From contig NC_134963.1 of NCBI RefSeq assembly GCF_965638725.1, forward strand, positions 5,959,501-6,023,500: DNA of 64,000 bases, written 5' to 3'. Positions 24,536-34,072 of the stretch are shown piece by piece. The translations under genes and the position numbers were made by a program. Within the stretch, counting starts at the first letter, position 1. Every line of letters starts with the position of its first letter. The stretch is from Aptenodytes patagonicus (Eukaryota; Chordata; Aves; Sphenisciformes; Spheniscidae). The notes under the pieces are model-generated. The model ran no database searches and had not been told where the DNA came from. It worked only from the letters and a program-made list of their open reading frames with translations.

Positions 24536-27500
24536 TCCCAGTGTTATCTCAGAGTTCATCCCTGCAAAATCTGTTGAGGATGTGAGCAGCAGCACTTTAA
24601 TGGTACCCATGAATACTTTATTTAAGGCTGAGACTCAGTGACTACAGCACTGTCATTATCAGTGCCTGGACCGAAACATCTCTGATAATAAATAATACAG
24701 GATAACTCCCAACATCTAAAATTATCCTGTCCTAAACTGTTCCCATCCTCATCCTATCGATCAGAAGGTCTGAGTGTTTGCAACAGTTCATACAGTAAAT
24801 GGACTTTAACTTTCTTCTTTCCAAATACTGAAACTGGCTCTTTTCAGGACACTACCATGTAATTTACAGCTTTATCACCAACTCCTTAATAGTTGCCATG
24901 TTCTTTGGAGTCCTTTGAAAGTGAACACAATAAAAAGATACGAGCCGAGACTGACCACAAGTTTCACGTCTGCAGATTCCTATGTGCCTTTTTTGGTCTT
25001 TTCAGCAAGCTAATGGAACCAACTCTGTATCTTCAAGGCAAGATGATGAAGTTTTAGAGTTCCCCTGACTGGTAACAACAAAGAATTGATACAGCTTTAC
25101 AGGAGCCAAATGCCAGCGCATCTCTACATCTCAGCTTTACCATTAGCCTCAGGTAAAAGAGGGAAAGGAGAGATTTCCTCTTTGCATATCATTTGCTTAA
25201 TCAATCTGAAACACGATCCTGCCAGCCTGAAAACAGGTTTGAAACAGTGACAGTTACACACCTGTGCAATTTGTCCATTACCCCAAGAATGGGGTATTTA
25301 TATAAGGTTTGGATGAGCAAAAAGGAAGGCTGGGAAAAGATTCAGCAGCTCTGATAGGAGAGGGAAAATGGCACTGCCTTGGGCTGTTAACATCACAGCA
25401 TGCCCTGCTCTGTTCAGACACTGCTTCACACCAGTGCAAGCCTATGTTAATTCAATAAATGAAAACATTCTGTGCCTCCCCAGTTTGGCAAAGGTAGGAT
25501 TTGGGGTGAAGGAGATCTCCTTTGCTTATTCTGCATGTTTTGCCAGTATCCCCCAACTCCCTGAGACGTCAAGAGAAAGATCAACGGAGTGAAACCTAAC
25601 CTCAGAGAGAAACACAGTATTTTTTAAAATGTCCTCACAGCGGCAATCATAATAAAAATACAAACCTGAGGTTTGTAAAAATCTAGCAATAAAACCACAG
25701 ACATCTTTACAACTCCCAGATACACAGTGCTCCCCGGCAGCAAGCACAAAAACCCTCCCTGATGCAAGAAGCAAAACTGTAACTGGGGAATAGGCCTAAT
25801 TGTTTTACAGCCTGCAAAAAAAAAGGCCACACATGACACCAATTCACAGGTCATTACCAGTCACCATCAGGGAAGATATAACAAAATCCCTTCATTTTTC
25901 CTCACCTAGAGACCATGGAGCAGCTGAGTGGTGTGGAGGTGGAATGCTACACTTACAGGCAAGCGCGTGGTTTAGGTTCATAAAGCAAGCTCAGATCTTT
26001 GTGCTGTTTCCTGGTCATGTAAAGCCCTTTTCTTTGCAAGCCAGATTATAGGCATCTGTACTTCCCTAGCTAACAGTAAGCGTGTTCTGTTCCACGGGAA
26101 TAGAGATCATCTCTCTTAAAACATGAGGCAGGCCCTCGGGCAATGTAGCTCAGCTTCCCACTGTGCTCTGGCAGGTTAGTTAGTATTTCCATGCCTTGAA
26201 TCTCCCATTGGCAAAAGGAATCCTGTATTTCTCCCACTCTTTGTCCAACAAGGTTTAAAGCTCTTCACGTGGGCACTGCTTATTATGAGGAGGCAATGGA
26301 GGACTGTGGCAGCAGAGGGCTAGTTGTGTGCAAGGTGATCAGACTCACCTGAGTATTGAGCAGGATTATAAAGCACAGAGCACGGTTGGTGGAGGACTTT
26401 CTGGACCCCCGGCAATCATTTAGCCTAGTACTTCCTTATGTGCTTGACTTTACTCTTAGGTACAGCCAGGATTTTGACTTGCCCACCCGTTTGCCTGTAT
26501 TGCTGGGGGAGGCAGGCATCAGCCTGCTGAGATGATGGTACTGATTCAGCTATTGACAACTGCAGTGACTTGTCTTTTCCTCTGTCTGCCATGGAAATGA
26601 ACCCATGTGGTAGCAATGATGGGAAATTACTCAGAGGGGAAAAAAAAAAAAATTCACTGTAGGCCAGGCTAGAAAGTCCAGAGTAAACACAGCCTCAGCC
26701 TAGTACCGTACGACTGTCAAGTCACATTGCAGTAGGTTTCTCGATGCTGATAATTTAACGATTCTTTGGCCCAAGGGTACATGTCCCACTGTGAATCTGC
26801 TTCTCCAAAGCCACTTTATCGCTGACCTGAAAGGCAGCAATCGTGGCTTGTTTGTAAATGTATGTCAATAGCTACAGCACATCTAGCCGGTCTGACAAAA
26901 CGGACAAGGTCTGTATGTGTGTTTTGCTCCCTGAACATAGAGGTCAGTGGCCTTTTTCCTGATGATCTCTGATAGAATATGGTAGGCAGAGCCTGGGCAT
27001 ACATATATAAAGCTGTCAGTGATTACTTGTATACTTACACTAGATTTTTATTTTATTTTTTTGTAAAAGCCTTAAAAAAACAAAAGAAAATTCAGGTGTC
27101 AGGTCTTCTTTTGCACTAGAAAAAAATGTTTGTTCTTCTTATTTCTAGGCTATTCACAACTTGTCCGTTGTCTTTTGTGAACTGATTGTCTAAGTTTAGC
27201 TGCCTAGTTGAAGAGGTTTTTGAAAGCTGTTCTGGGCCTTAATCACACTCTTTCTGATTGTAATGGGAACCCTTACTCCTCAGGTTCCTGGGAAAGGCCC
27301 ATGATATAATTGAAAGGTGGGAACTGCTTTTGCCCTTATTAGGATATGTACAATCACAGAATTCTGGCTAACATCCACCTCATGAATTAATGCTGAAAAA
27401 TAATGGATTTTCTAAGAGTCTGGTTGGTAAAGTGGAGATAAGGGAGCTGATTGAGTAAGGAGCTGACGTCTTCTCCCAGCCAGCAATTGTAGCGATGTTC

Positions 27501-28094
27501 TACATTCAGGGAGTAGGTCAATTCACTTGCACATTTAATGGATGAGATAAGGGCAGCTTGCACTAAATTAGCTTTCTGGGCAATGTATGATATCAGGGAT
27601 GCAAAATCCTTCTGGCTGCCTGCTGCTGCGGGGAGCTGCCTGCATGCGCTTCCAGAGCAAGGCCTGGCAGATCTATTTGCAGATGATGCTCTCTTGTACT
27701 AAAAACAAATGTTGATGCTCCTGAGCATCCCGCTATAAAGCAAATGACTGCTAAGGCAACGCGGCCAATGTGCCGCCTTTGGAAGATGGCTGACCACGCT
27801 CTGCTCAGCAGAGTTTCATTAGTGGTAAGCCATGCTGCAGCGGAGTTACAAGAAGGATCTCTGTGTTGTGCCTCCTTCCATGCGCAGAGAAGCATGTGCA
27901 GCTCACGGCAGCCTGCTCCCACCTTCTGCTCCTCCAGCCCCATATGTCAGGCCAGATTAGGCTTCTCCTGGATCCTGACCCGCTTTCTCCAGTTCTGCTC
28001 CTCAATAGATGTCTGAGCCTCAGTTTCAGCACTTGTCATCAGATGTTACTTGTTCTGCAGCAGGAGGCTTCCTCTTGCACCAGGAACCCCGCTG
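24536..28094. other. Gene-free stretch
   Basis: No supported gene and no clear interspersed repeat. There is a 13-A run just after 26,640 and an A/T-rich pair of T and A runs at about 27,044-27,090. Overlapping short frames carry no recognisable domain. Confidence 0.5.
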
Positions 28095-28170
28095 GCCTAA
28101 GTGTTGTGCAAACAAAGGAAAAACAATAACTAAAAACAGTCTCTGCCTTAAGGAGCTGACAGCATCTCCC
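28095..28170 (+). mobile_element. Possible L2-type LINE tail remnant
   Basis: An AAACAAAGGAAAAACAATAA block is followed by AAAACAGTCTCTGCCTTAAG and GAGCTGACAG. This resembles the L2 3' region, in which 'gtccctgccctcaaggagcttacag' follows an A-rich stretch. It is short and diverged and could also be another CR1/L2-clade tail. Confidence 0.4.
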
Positions 28171-30424
28171 TTATTTCTTCCAGCTTCTGTAAATAAATCC
28201 TTGGTAATGTCACTGTTCTTCAGAGGACAATCAAAGGAACTGTCGTCACTCCCTGACACTGGTGGTTCCTGCCATTCACTAAGCTTTCCCCTCCCTCTCC
28301 CATGCAGGGAGAAGTTTGTTAAAAATTAGATCTCATCTGATGACTGCTAATTACTTAGAAGCTGTTGGTAAGATGCAGTGAAGGGACCAAAGACAGCGCT
28401 CAAGAACAGCCCTGCGGGCGGAATGCTGGCTTGGCCAGTGTCACTGAGCAGAATTAGGCCCTGGGTATTTTAACTGATGCTTCTTCAATAGGATGTCTGA
28501 TAGCAAAGATACTAAATAAGGATTAGTATGGAAATGTCTCTATATACACACATGCTTATGTACATTTGGTTCTGATTTTTAAAATCTTCCCTTTTGGAAC
28601 GGGGAGGGATCTCATCACCCTTCAGATTTTAACATTTTGGTTGAATTTCATCCTGGCTCTTGTTCCCTACTCTGCCCCATGCTCTGGGAAAGGCTCTGCC
28701 TGACAACCTTCCCCTTGTGCTACCCCCAGCGCACTGCTGTGGAGCGCAGAGGACTCACGCGACAACCTGCGGGCTGTCTGCTTGCAAGGAGAGACAGCCA
28801 CTCCAGCACTGTCTCCTTCCCGACGGGGTGAATGTGAAGCTAATCCCAGATTCTCATCTCAGCCACGCTGATCTAATTAATAGTAACTCTTTTGGCTTTA
28901 TAGGGTGGAGGGTGTCTGGATTTAGATCTGCATTACCGGAAACAAAACCTGGCCAGCTGTGCATGTTGATATTACAGATGCACAGCAAAGAGAAACAACA
29001 TCCGTGTGCAGCGACACAGGAGAGGTGATGAACCTTTTCTGCTTCCAGCTCTGCAGCCTGCTGCTGTCTCCTGTCCCTGTAATCTGTGCTCTTTAAAAGA
29101 AAAAAAGCAAGCAAAGGAAAATAAGGAGAGAGGCGCACCTTAAAAGCCAAGAGCCAGCAAGCGTGGGAAGATGCACTGCCTCTAATGTCCTGGAAAATCT
29201 CTGTCCCTGCTCCTAGTAGAGCCTGGAGAGCAAACCCAAGACTAGAGAAAGCACGGGGTAGGAGGCAGATCACCTGAGACAAAACACAGGACAGGATCAG
29301 CCTTGCCCTAACCTCTCCCTACTACCTTCCTGCACTCATCTCCCGTTAACTAATTAGCATGGGCTTTTTAAAGTACGCATGGCTCCTCCACCAAGTACAC
29401 ACCAATTTCCACTCATCCTCTTGCCTGGTCCCTCTCTCTGTCCCCAGACAGCACGGTAGGGAGGAGCAGAGCCCAGAGCTGGCGCTGGCAGGCAGGTGCT
29501 GCTCCTGCTGCTCTCGGCGCTGCTGGGAGCCCTCCTTCCTCCACGGGTGTTACACTGTCTGCCCAGGCTTTGCAGCCACTTGATTTATTTCCATATATAA
29601 ACTGTGGAGATGCTTCGCGCAAGCGATGTGGCACATTTCCAACGCAGCCAGGCCAGCCCGTGGAGGGCATGCGGGGCTACGTGGCAGGGGATCAGAGCAA
29701 TTCTTCAGCTGGTCCTGAGACAGACTGGCCAACCTGCGACTCTCCGCGTAGCAACAAGGTCCTGGCAATCCGTACAGATGATTGCGTCCCGTCAAATCCA
29801 GGCAAATCCACCTGTGCAAGGGAGTTCCCTGCTCTGCAGAGCTTGACCATATGGCTGAAGAATAAGCCATGAAGGGACAGAGGTCTTTGAACCGAAGTCC
29901 AGGACTTGGAGGTCCTCAGATCTGGAGTGTGCTTGCTGGATTTTCTGCCTGATCCTGTCAAATCACGGGAGTCAAGAAATCTGGATTTTTATCTCAGTTT
30001 CCCCATGGATTTTCTGTCTGACCCTGGGGTGGTTGCTTAGAGCCAGTCTTTGAAAGGATGCCTGCAGTTTTCATAGAAAATTGTAACTGCGGGAAGCACT
30101 GATAATTGCACTAGAGGTACAACCCACAGGCCACGTAGGGCCTTAAGGGCTGCTGCACGTCGTATCATAGCTTTTTGTGATCTCTGATTTTGATGGAGCA
30201 TAAGCAGTGTGAGATTTTACTGTAAGACGCTCATATCTCAGAGCCCTGCATTTGCACTTTGATGGATTGGGGATTTGAATTTCTGAGGAAAAACCCCTTG
30301 GCCATCTCCAAAGTTCAGGGGTTGTGATTGGGGCCAGAGCTTCCTGCAGCCCAACTCTCTGCAAAGAGGAGTCACTGAGCTATAATTAACTGTATTACAC
30401 AGCACCCTCCTTTTCAGGATTTTT
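28171..30424. other. Gene-free stretch
   Basis: No supported gene. A possible further MIR-type fragment lies at about 29,980-30,040 (CTCAGTTTCCCCATGGATTT), too short to call. A CTG/CWG-rich patch at about 29,480-29,530 inflates leucine- and cysteine-rich frames in several phases. Confidence 0.5.
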
Positions 30425-30535
30425 AAAGAGCTTTGCAGATATTAATGACACAGAATTACCATGCTCGCAGCACCCTGCAAGACAAAGCTATTCCCATTTT
30501 GAACATGAAGAAACTGGAGCAGCTCAGTGGGCCGT
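30425..30535 (+). mobile_element. MIR-like ancient SINE
   Basis: AAAGAGCTTTGCAGATATTA is followed by GCACCCTGCAAGACAAAG, then ATTCCCATTTTGAACATGAA and GAAACTGGAGCAGCTCAG. This is the MIR order: the 'aaagcgctttacaaa' part, then a 'caacaacccta' equivalent, then 'cccattttacagatgaggaaactgag'. Substitutions are spread along its length, as expected for an old copy. Confidence 0.75.
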
Positions 30536-31441
30536 TCACCTGGCGAGGGGCAGCAGATGCTGCTGCTGAAACAGCAGCCTTTTAAAGGCTGACAAATTGC
30601 GGTGACATTTGCAGGCTGAAACTTCACAGAACTGAAAACTCCCGAGAAACCAGGGGGACATGGAAAAAATGCTTAGGGACTATTTCAATTTTTTTTTTTC
30701 TGAATGAATGCATTTTCATCCCTTTGCTTCCAACATGTTTTCCTTACGTGGGTTACAGGGGTCTATTTCTGCTGTATAAATGTCAGATCTTAAGGCCAGT
30801 TAATAAAAAGCACTTTATTTCCAACAACACAGCTGGGGGGGGTTCCTTCATCTGTGTTAGGTTATTAGGGATCCATATTGAATTTAACATCCTTCCGTCT
30901 TTCCTGCCAGGATGATTCAAATGGCAAATGTATTTCTTTTTTTGGCACAGGTCCTAACTGAATCAGCTTCTCAGACTAGTTCATCACCTAACGGGATCCC
31001 AAATTAAGAGTCCACATTTTATATAAAGAGCTGGATGGATCTAAGATAAAATGTGAAGGAAAAGCATGAACAGGAGAGGGCTTGTTCTCTGGGTCTATGT
31101 CTGCCTGACATTGCAAACCAGTATCTGAGTTCAGTCTTGCTTTGCGCAGCTGCTGCACAGAGATGTCCCGAAGGAGGGATTCACAGGGCCTCGGGAGCCA
31201 CCGGCTGCTGCGTCCTAGGCTGGGGAGGTGCCCTGGGGACACTGCTCACACCCACCCCACACTGGTGGGACACAGCAACCTGCTCCTTCCCGCTGCAGGG
31301 CCTTTCTCCATCACTGCTAGTACATTTAAATCTCTCCCGTACCAGTCTTTTCACTTCTAAATGCCCATTTAAAACTGTTCTTCTTTGGTTTTAGCTTTGA
31401 CTAAGAACTAATAAGCTTGCTTAAAAATATTTCCCCTCTAG

Positions 31442-31543
31442 GTAATGTTGCGCTTCATTTTCCCTGGCTTCAGGAGCCGCAAGGTGCAAAGTACATGTGG
31501 ATCCGTTCTCCATTTCCTCACACGCAACAGAATCACACTGAAG
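31442..31543 (+). other. Exon-like segment of unknown transcript
   Basis: A polypyrimidine tract ending TTTCCCCTCTAG precedes this 102-base segment, and a good donor, AAG followed by GTACGT, ends it. Its length is a multiple of three. Two plus-strand frames stay open: one starting at the first base, and the frame offset by two, which reads NVALHFPWLQ and then ends in HTQQNHTE. I recognise no family and found no partner exon. It lies about 1.3 kb upstream of the CCDC92 CpG island in the same orientation, so it could be an alternative 5' exon or a lncRNA exon, or a chance pairing of splice-like sites. Confidence 0.2.
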
Positions 31544-32429
31544 GTACGTAGATCCACCAGCTTGCAGCTTGATGTTGAGTTTTATATTGGTTAAGGCCTG
31601 AAATAGTTATCTGTGTTTGGTATAATACTTCTTTTCCCTTAAAAAATTATTACCTCTAACTTTTAGAAACTTGAATCAGGTTTTTGTGTTGGCTGCTTTA
31701 ATTCCGTCTCTTACTTCCTTATAAGGGACTTCAAAATTATTTTCTTTCCATTACAAACACAGAAAAGGCACTGTGTGCACATCTGCATGCAAGATAAATC
31801 TCACTAGGCTTTTCCTACGCATGCCACTCACAGGGGCAATGTCCCGGTCATGGGCAAACCCCCGATTGCCCCAACCTTCCTGTACTCATTAGTTGTGTGG
31901 GAATTTCTGTGCGCGTCTGCCAGTGCACACACTGTTCATCTGAACTTGTGTGCATCCGCCAGAAATATAATCGCATGCCAGTGATGATGCCACATGGCAT
32001 AATCTTCCACACGGTTTTATGCAGAAAATACAGGTGCGCAAAGGATATCTTGACCACATGCAGCTGCACATCCAGGACCTAACCAGCCGGCGTGCAGTTT
32101 AAGGTCGCGTGCATATATTCATGCAGAAATGACACTGCAGAGCCGAGGTGCATGTGCAGAAACGGACAGACTGCAGAAATTCCACCCCTAGCAGCCTGCT
32201 CCGCTGGGGCCCTGATGCAGCCATGCTCATTTCAGAGGGAAACGGGCAGGGAAGCTCACACACGCGTGGCCATGAACTATTTGGGCACACACAGACGCGT
32301 GCTGACATACTGCCAATGGCACAAAAATTCCCCCCGCCCCGCATCCTCACGTGCACGTTGTCACGGTCCTTTGGGGCATACACAACTTCTGGTCACAGAC
32401 ATGTTTCCAGCCCCCCGCCCCCCCCGTTC

Positions 32430-32720
32430 ACACAGACACACGCGTGTGCGTGCACGCACACCACTTCGCACGCACACGTGCACCTACGTGCATGCACCGC
32501 CCCCGGCAGACACGCGCGCACCTGTGTGCACCTCTCCACGCACGTATGTGCATGCGCGAGGTTCGTATGCTGCTGCGCGTGCACCCACGCGCATGCACTG
32601 CTCCCCGCACAACACGCGTGTGCACGCACGCACCGCTCCCCGCGCGGACGTGCACGCCACTCCTCGCACATACATGCACACACCTCCGCACGCGCTGCCC
32701 TGGGCACGCGCCCTCCGCTC
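32430..32720. repeat. Degenerate GC-rich minisatellite with Z-DNA-prone blocks
   Basis: The stretch is built of CA/TG/CG dinucleotide blocks separated by short C-rich spacers (CCGCCCCCGG at 32,497, CCTCTCCACGC at 32,531, CTGCTCCCCGC at 32,597, CCGCTCCCCGC at 32,632, CCACTCCTCGC at about 32,656 and CCTCCGCACGC at about 32,682). Spacer-to-spacer distances of about 34, 66, 35, 25 and 26 suggest a decayed array of roughly 25-36 bp units. Perfect purine-pyrimidine alternation runs for 26 bp at 32,436-32,461, 17 bp at 32,467-32,483 and 22 bp at 32,612-32,633. Sparser TG/CA-rich sequence extends left to about 31,770. It abuts the CCDC92 CpG island. Confidence 0.7.
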
Positions 32721-32771
32721 CCGAGCGCGCGGGGCAGGCGCACGCCCCCGCCTCCCCCCCCCGCCCCCCGT

Positions 32772-32779
32772 GGGCGGGG
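32772..32779 (+). promoter_or_regulatory. GC box (Sp/KLF-type site)
   Basis: GGGCGGGG lies about 35 bp upstream of the X-box inside the CpG island. Such sites are common in islands, so its importance is inferred from position only. Confidence 0.5.
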
Positions 32780-32812
32780 ATAAGGCCGCGGCCGATGACA
32801 GCGCTGACCCCC

Positions 32813-32826
32813 GTTGCCATAGCGAC
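32813..32826 (+). promoter_or_regulatory. X-box, RFX-factor binding site
   Basis: GTTGCCATAGCGAC fits the X-box pattern RYYNYY-N2-RRNRAC and matches 12 of 14 positions of the symmetrical form GTTGCCATGGCAAC. RFX2/RFX3-type factors use this element to drive ciliary genes. It lies about 75 bp upstream of the exon 1 donor, so it is at or just upstream of the likely start site. Since CCDC92 acts at centrioles and cilia, the site makes functional sense. Confidence 0.65.
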
Positions 32827-32829
32827 GGG

Positions 32830-32901
32830 CCGGGCTGCCGCAGCCGCACCTGCGCCTGCGCCGCCGCCCCCGGTCCCGTTCCCCCCCCCCCCCCGCGGCC
32901 G
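32830..32901 (+). other. CCDC92: CCDC92 non-coding first exon (start approximate)
   Basis: The exon ends at 32,901 in a strong donor (GCGGCCG followed by GTAAGTG). The start is estimated from the X-box position, as no initiator is clear. If it is joined to the exon at 47,710, the CCDC92 frame extended upstream has no ATG and meets a stop (TAG) overlapping the X-box, so this exon would be purely 5' UTR. A second usable donor (GAGCAG followed by GTGAGG) sits at 33,072 and could give a longer exon 1. Confidence 0.6.
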
Positions 32902-33109
32902 GTAAGTGCCGGCCCCGCGGGGCGCCCCTCGGCTCCTTCGGGCTGGTGGTGAGGGGCGATGAGCGCTGGCAGCGGCTGACCCGGCTGCGTGCCGCTGGCA
33001 GCGAGGGGTGGGCGGACCGGTGCGCCCGTGGGGGCCTGCGGCGGGAGGGAGCCGCCTCGGTGCGCTGAGCAGGTGAGGGGCCGGGGAGCGGCGGCGGCCC
33101 CGGGCCGGC

Positions 33110-33129
33110 TGGGGGGGTGGGGGGGGGGT
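33110..33129 (+). other. G-rich tract, possible G-quadruplex
   Basis: Seventeen or more G residues are broken by a single T, in GGGGGGGTGGGGGGGGGG form, within the CpG island just 3' of the candidate first exon. On the non-template strand this favours quadruplexes and R-loops. Exact run lengths may be affected by sequencing. Confidence 0.5.
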
Positions 33130-34055
33130 GTCACAGCACCCTGTCCCCTCCACGCTGGGCCAGCTGAGGGGGCGTTAACGGCATCGTGATCCCCCCGGGG
33201 CTGGGTGTGGGGCGGGTTAGCGGCATCGCTGCTCCGTGAGGGGGCTGAGGCCTTCCCCCCCCCCCCCCCCCTCCTCACACGGACCCACCGGCTGTCTCCT
33301 GTGCGGCCCCGGGCCCGCCGGGGAGGCCCTCCCCGCCCACCGCGGCCCCGTGAGGCGGGTGCGTCGTCCTCCCGCACACCCCCACCTCCCGGAGGCGGCG
33401 GGCGGGCTGTGTCGGGGCGCCCCGCTGGCCCCTCTCTGCGTTAGGAGGGGTGGTCGCGGTCCTGGGTCCTGCGCCGGCTGGAAAAGCAGCGCCTCGGGGG
33501 AGAAAGATCTCCTGCCGCCGCGGCGGCGGGGCGAGGGCAGCCCGCCTGGGCCGCGGGGCGCCCGCTGTAACGCAGCGAAGAGCACCGCTGGGTGTGTGGG
33601 ATGGGCTGCTCCTGGACCGGCGTGCCGCTGCGAGGGTGTGTTGGCACTGGACCAAAGTGCCTGCTTTTCTCTCTTAAGAGCATAAAAGGCCCTTTTTCGG
33701 GTCACTAAAGCAGCAAAGGAGAAAAGGGGCTATCCTGCAGCTCACTTTTCCCCTTATCTTTCCGGTTCTGCTGGTTCAGGGGCAAGGACGTTTCTTTCAT
33801 TTCTGGCTGCGAATGTATCCTAGCTCAGGAGGGAGCGGTCCGCCCATTCACCTCCCTCCCCAGCCTCGCCGTCTGCACAATTCAGATATGCTTCAGTGGA
33901 GCTGCTGACTCCCACCCACACCCACTGGGGCAGGTTTTACATTGCATCCTCTTTCATCCTTCACAGTTTCCTTTTGTATGGTACGTTTTCACTTCAGAAA
34001 GTGACAACAGTGTCGTGTTCATGGGTAATACAGGGCCTGCAAAGAAAAGAAGGAA

Positions 34056-34072
34056 GGATGGATGGATGGATG
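34056..34072 (+). repeat. Short GGAT microsatellite
   Basis: Four GGAT units in a row, preceded by AAGGAAGGA-type imperfect units. Ordinary simple repeat in intron 1. Confidence 0.8.

Larger units (their letters stand above)
32690..33640 (+). promoter_or_regulatory. CCDC92: CpG-island promoter of CCDC92
   Basis: This is the most GC- and CpG-dense block of the window, flanked by clearly A/T-richer sequence on the right. It contains a GC box, an X-box and a strong splice donor at 32,901, and has no TATA box at a fitting distance, which suits a dispersed housekeeping-type start. In human the corresponding island is shared head-to-head with ZNF664, so divergent leftward transcription is possible but is not shown by the sequence. 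Runs of 14-17 C residues (about 32,880-32,894 and 33,255-33,271) mark it as hard to sequence. Confidence 0.8.

Noticed and set aside
32092..33377. Long open frames of 180-297 codons on both strands, rich in His-Thr-Ala-Arg or Gly-Arg
   Set aside because: They overlap in most phases over the CpG island and minisatellite. Stop codons are A/T-rich and simply lacking there. The residues mirror the dinucleotide pattern, and no domain or splice structure supports a protein.
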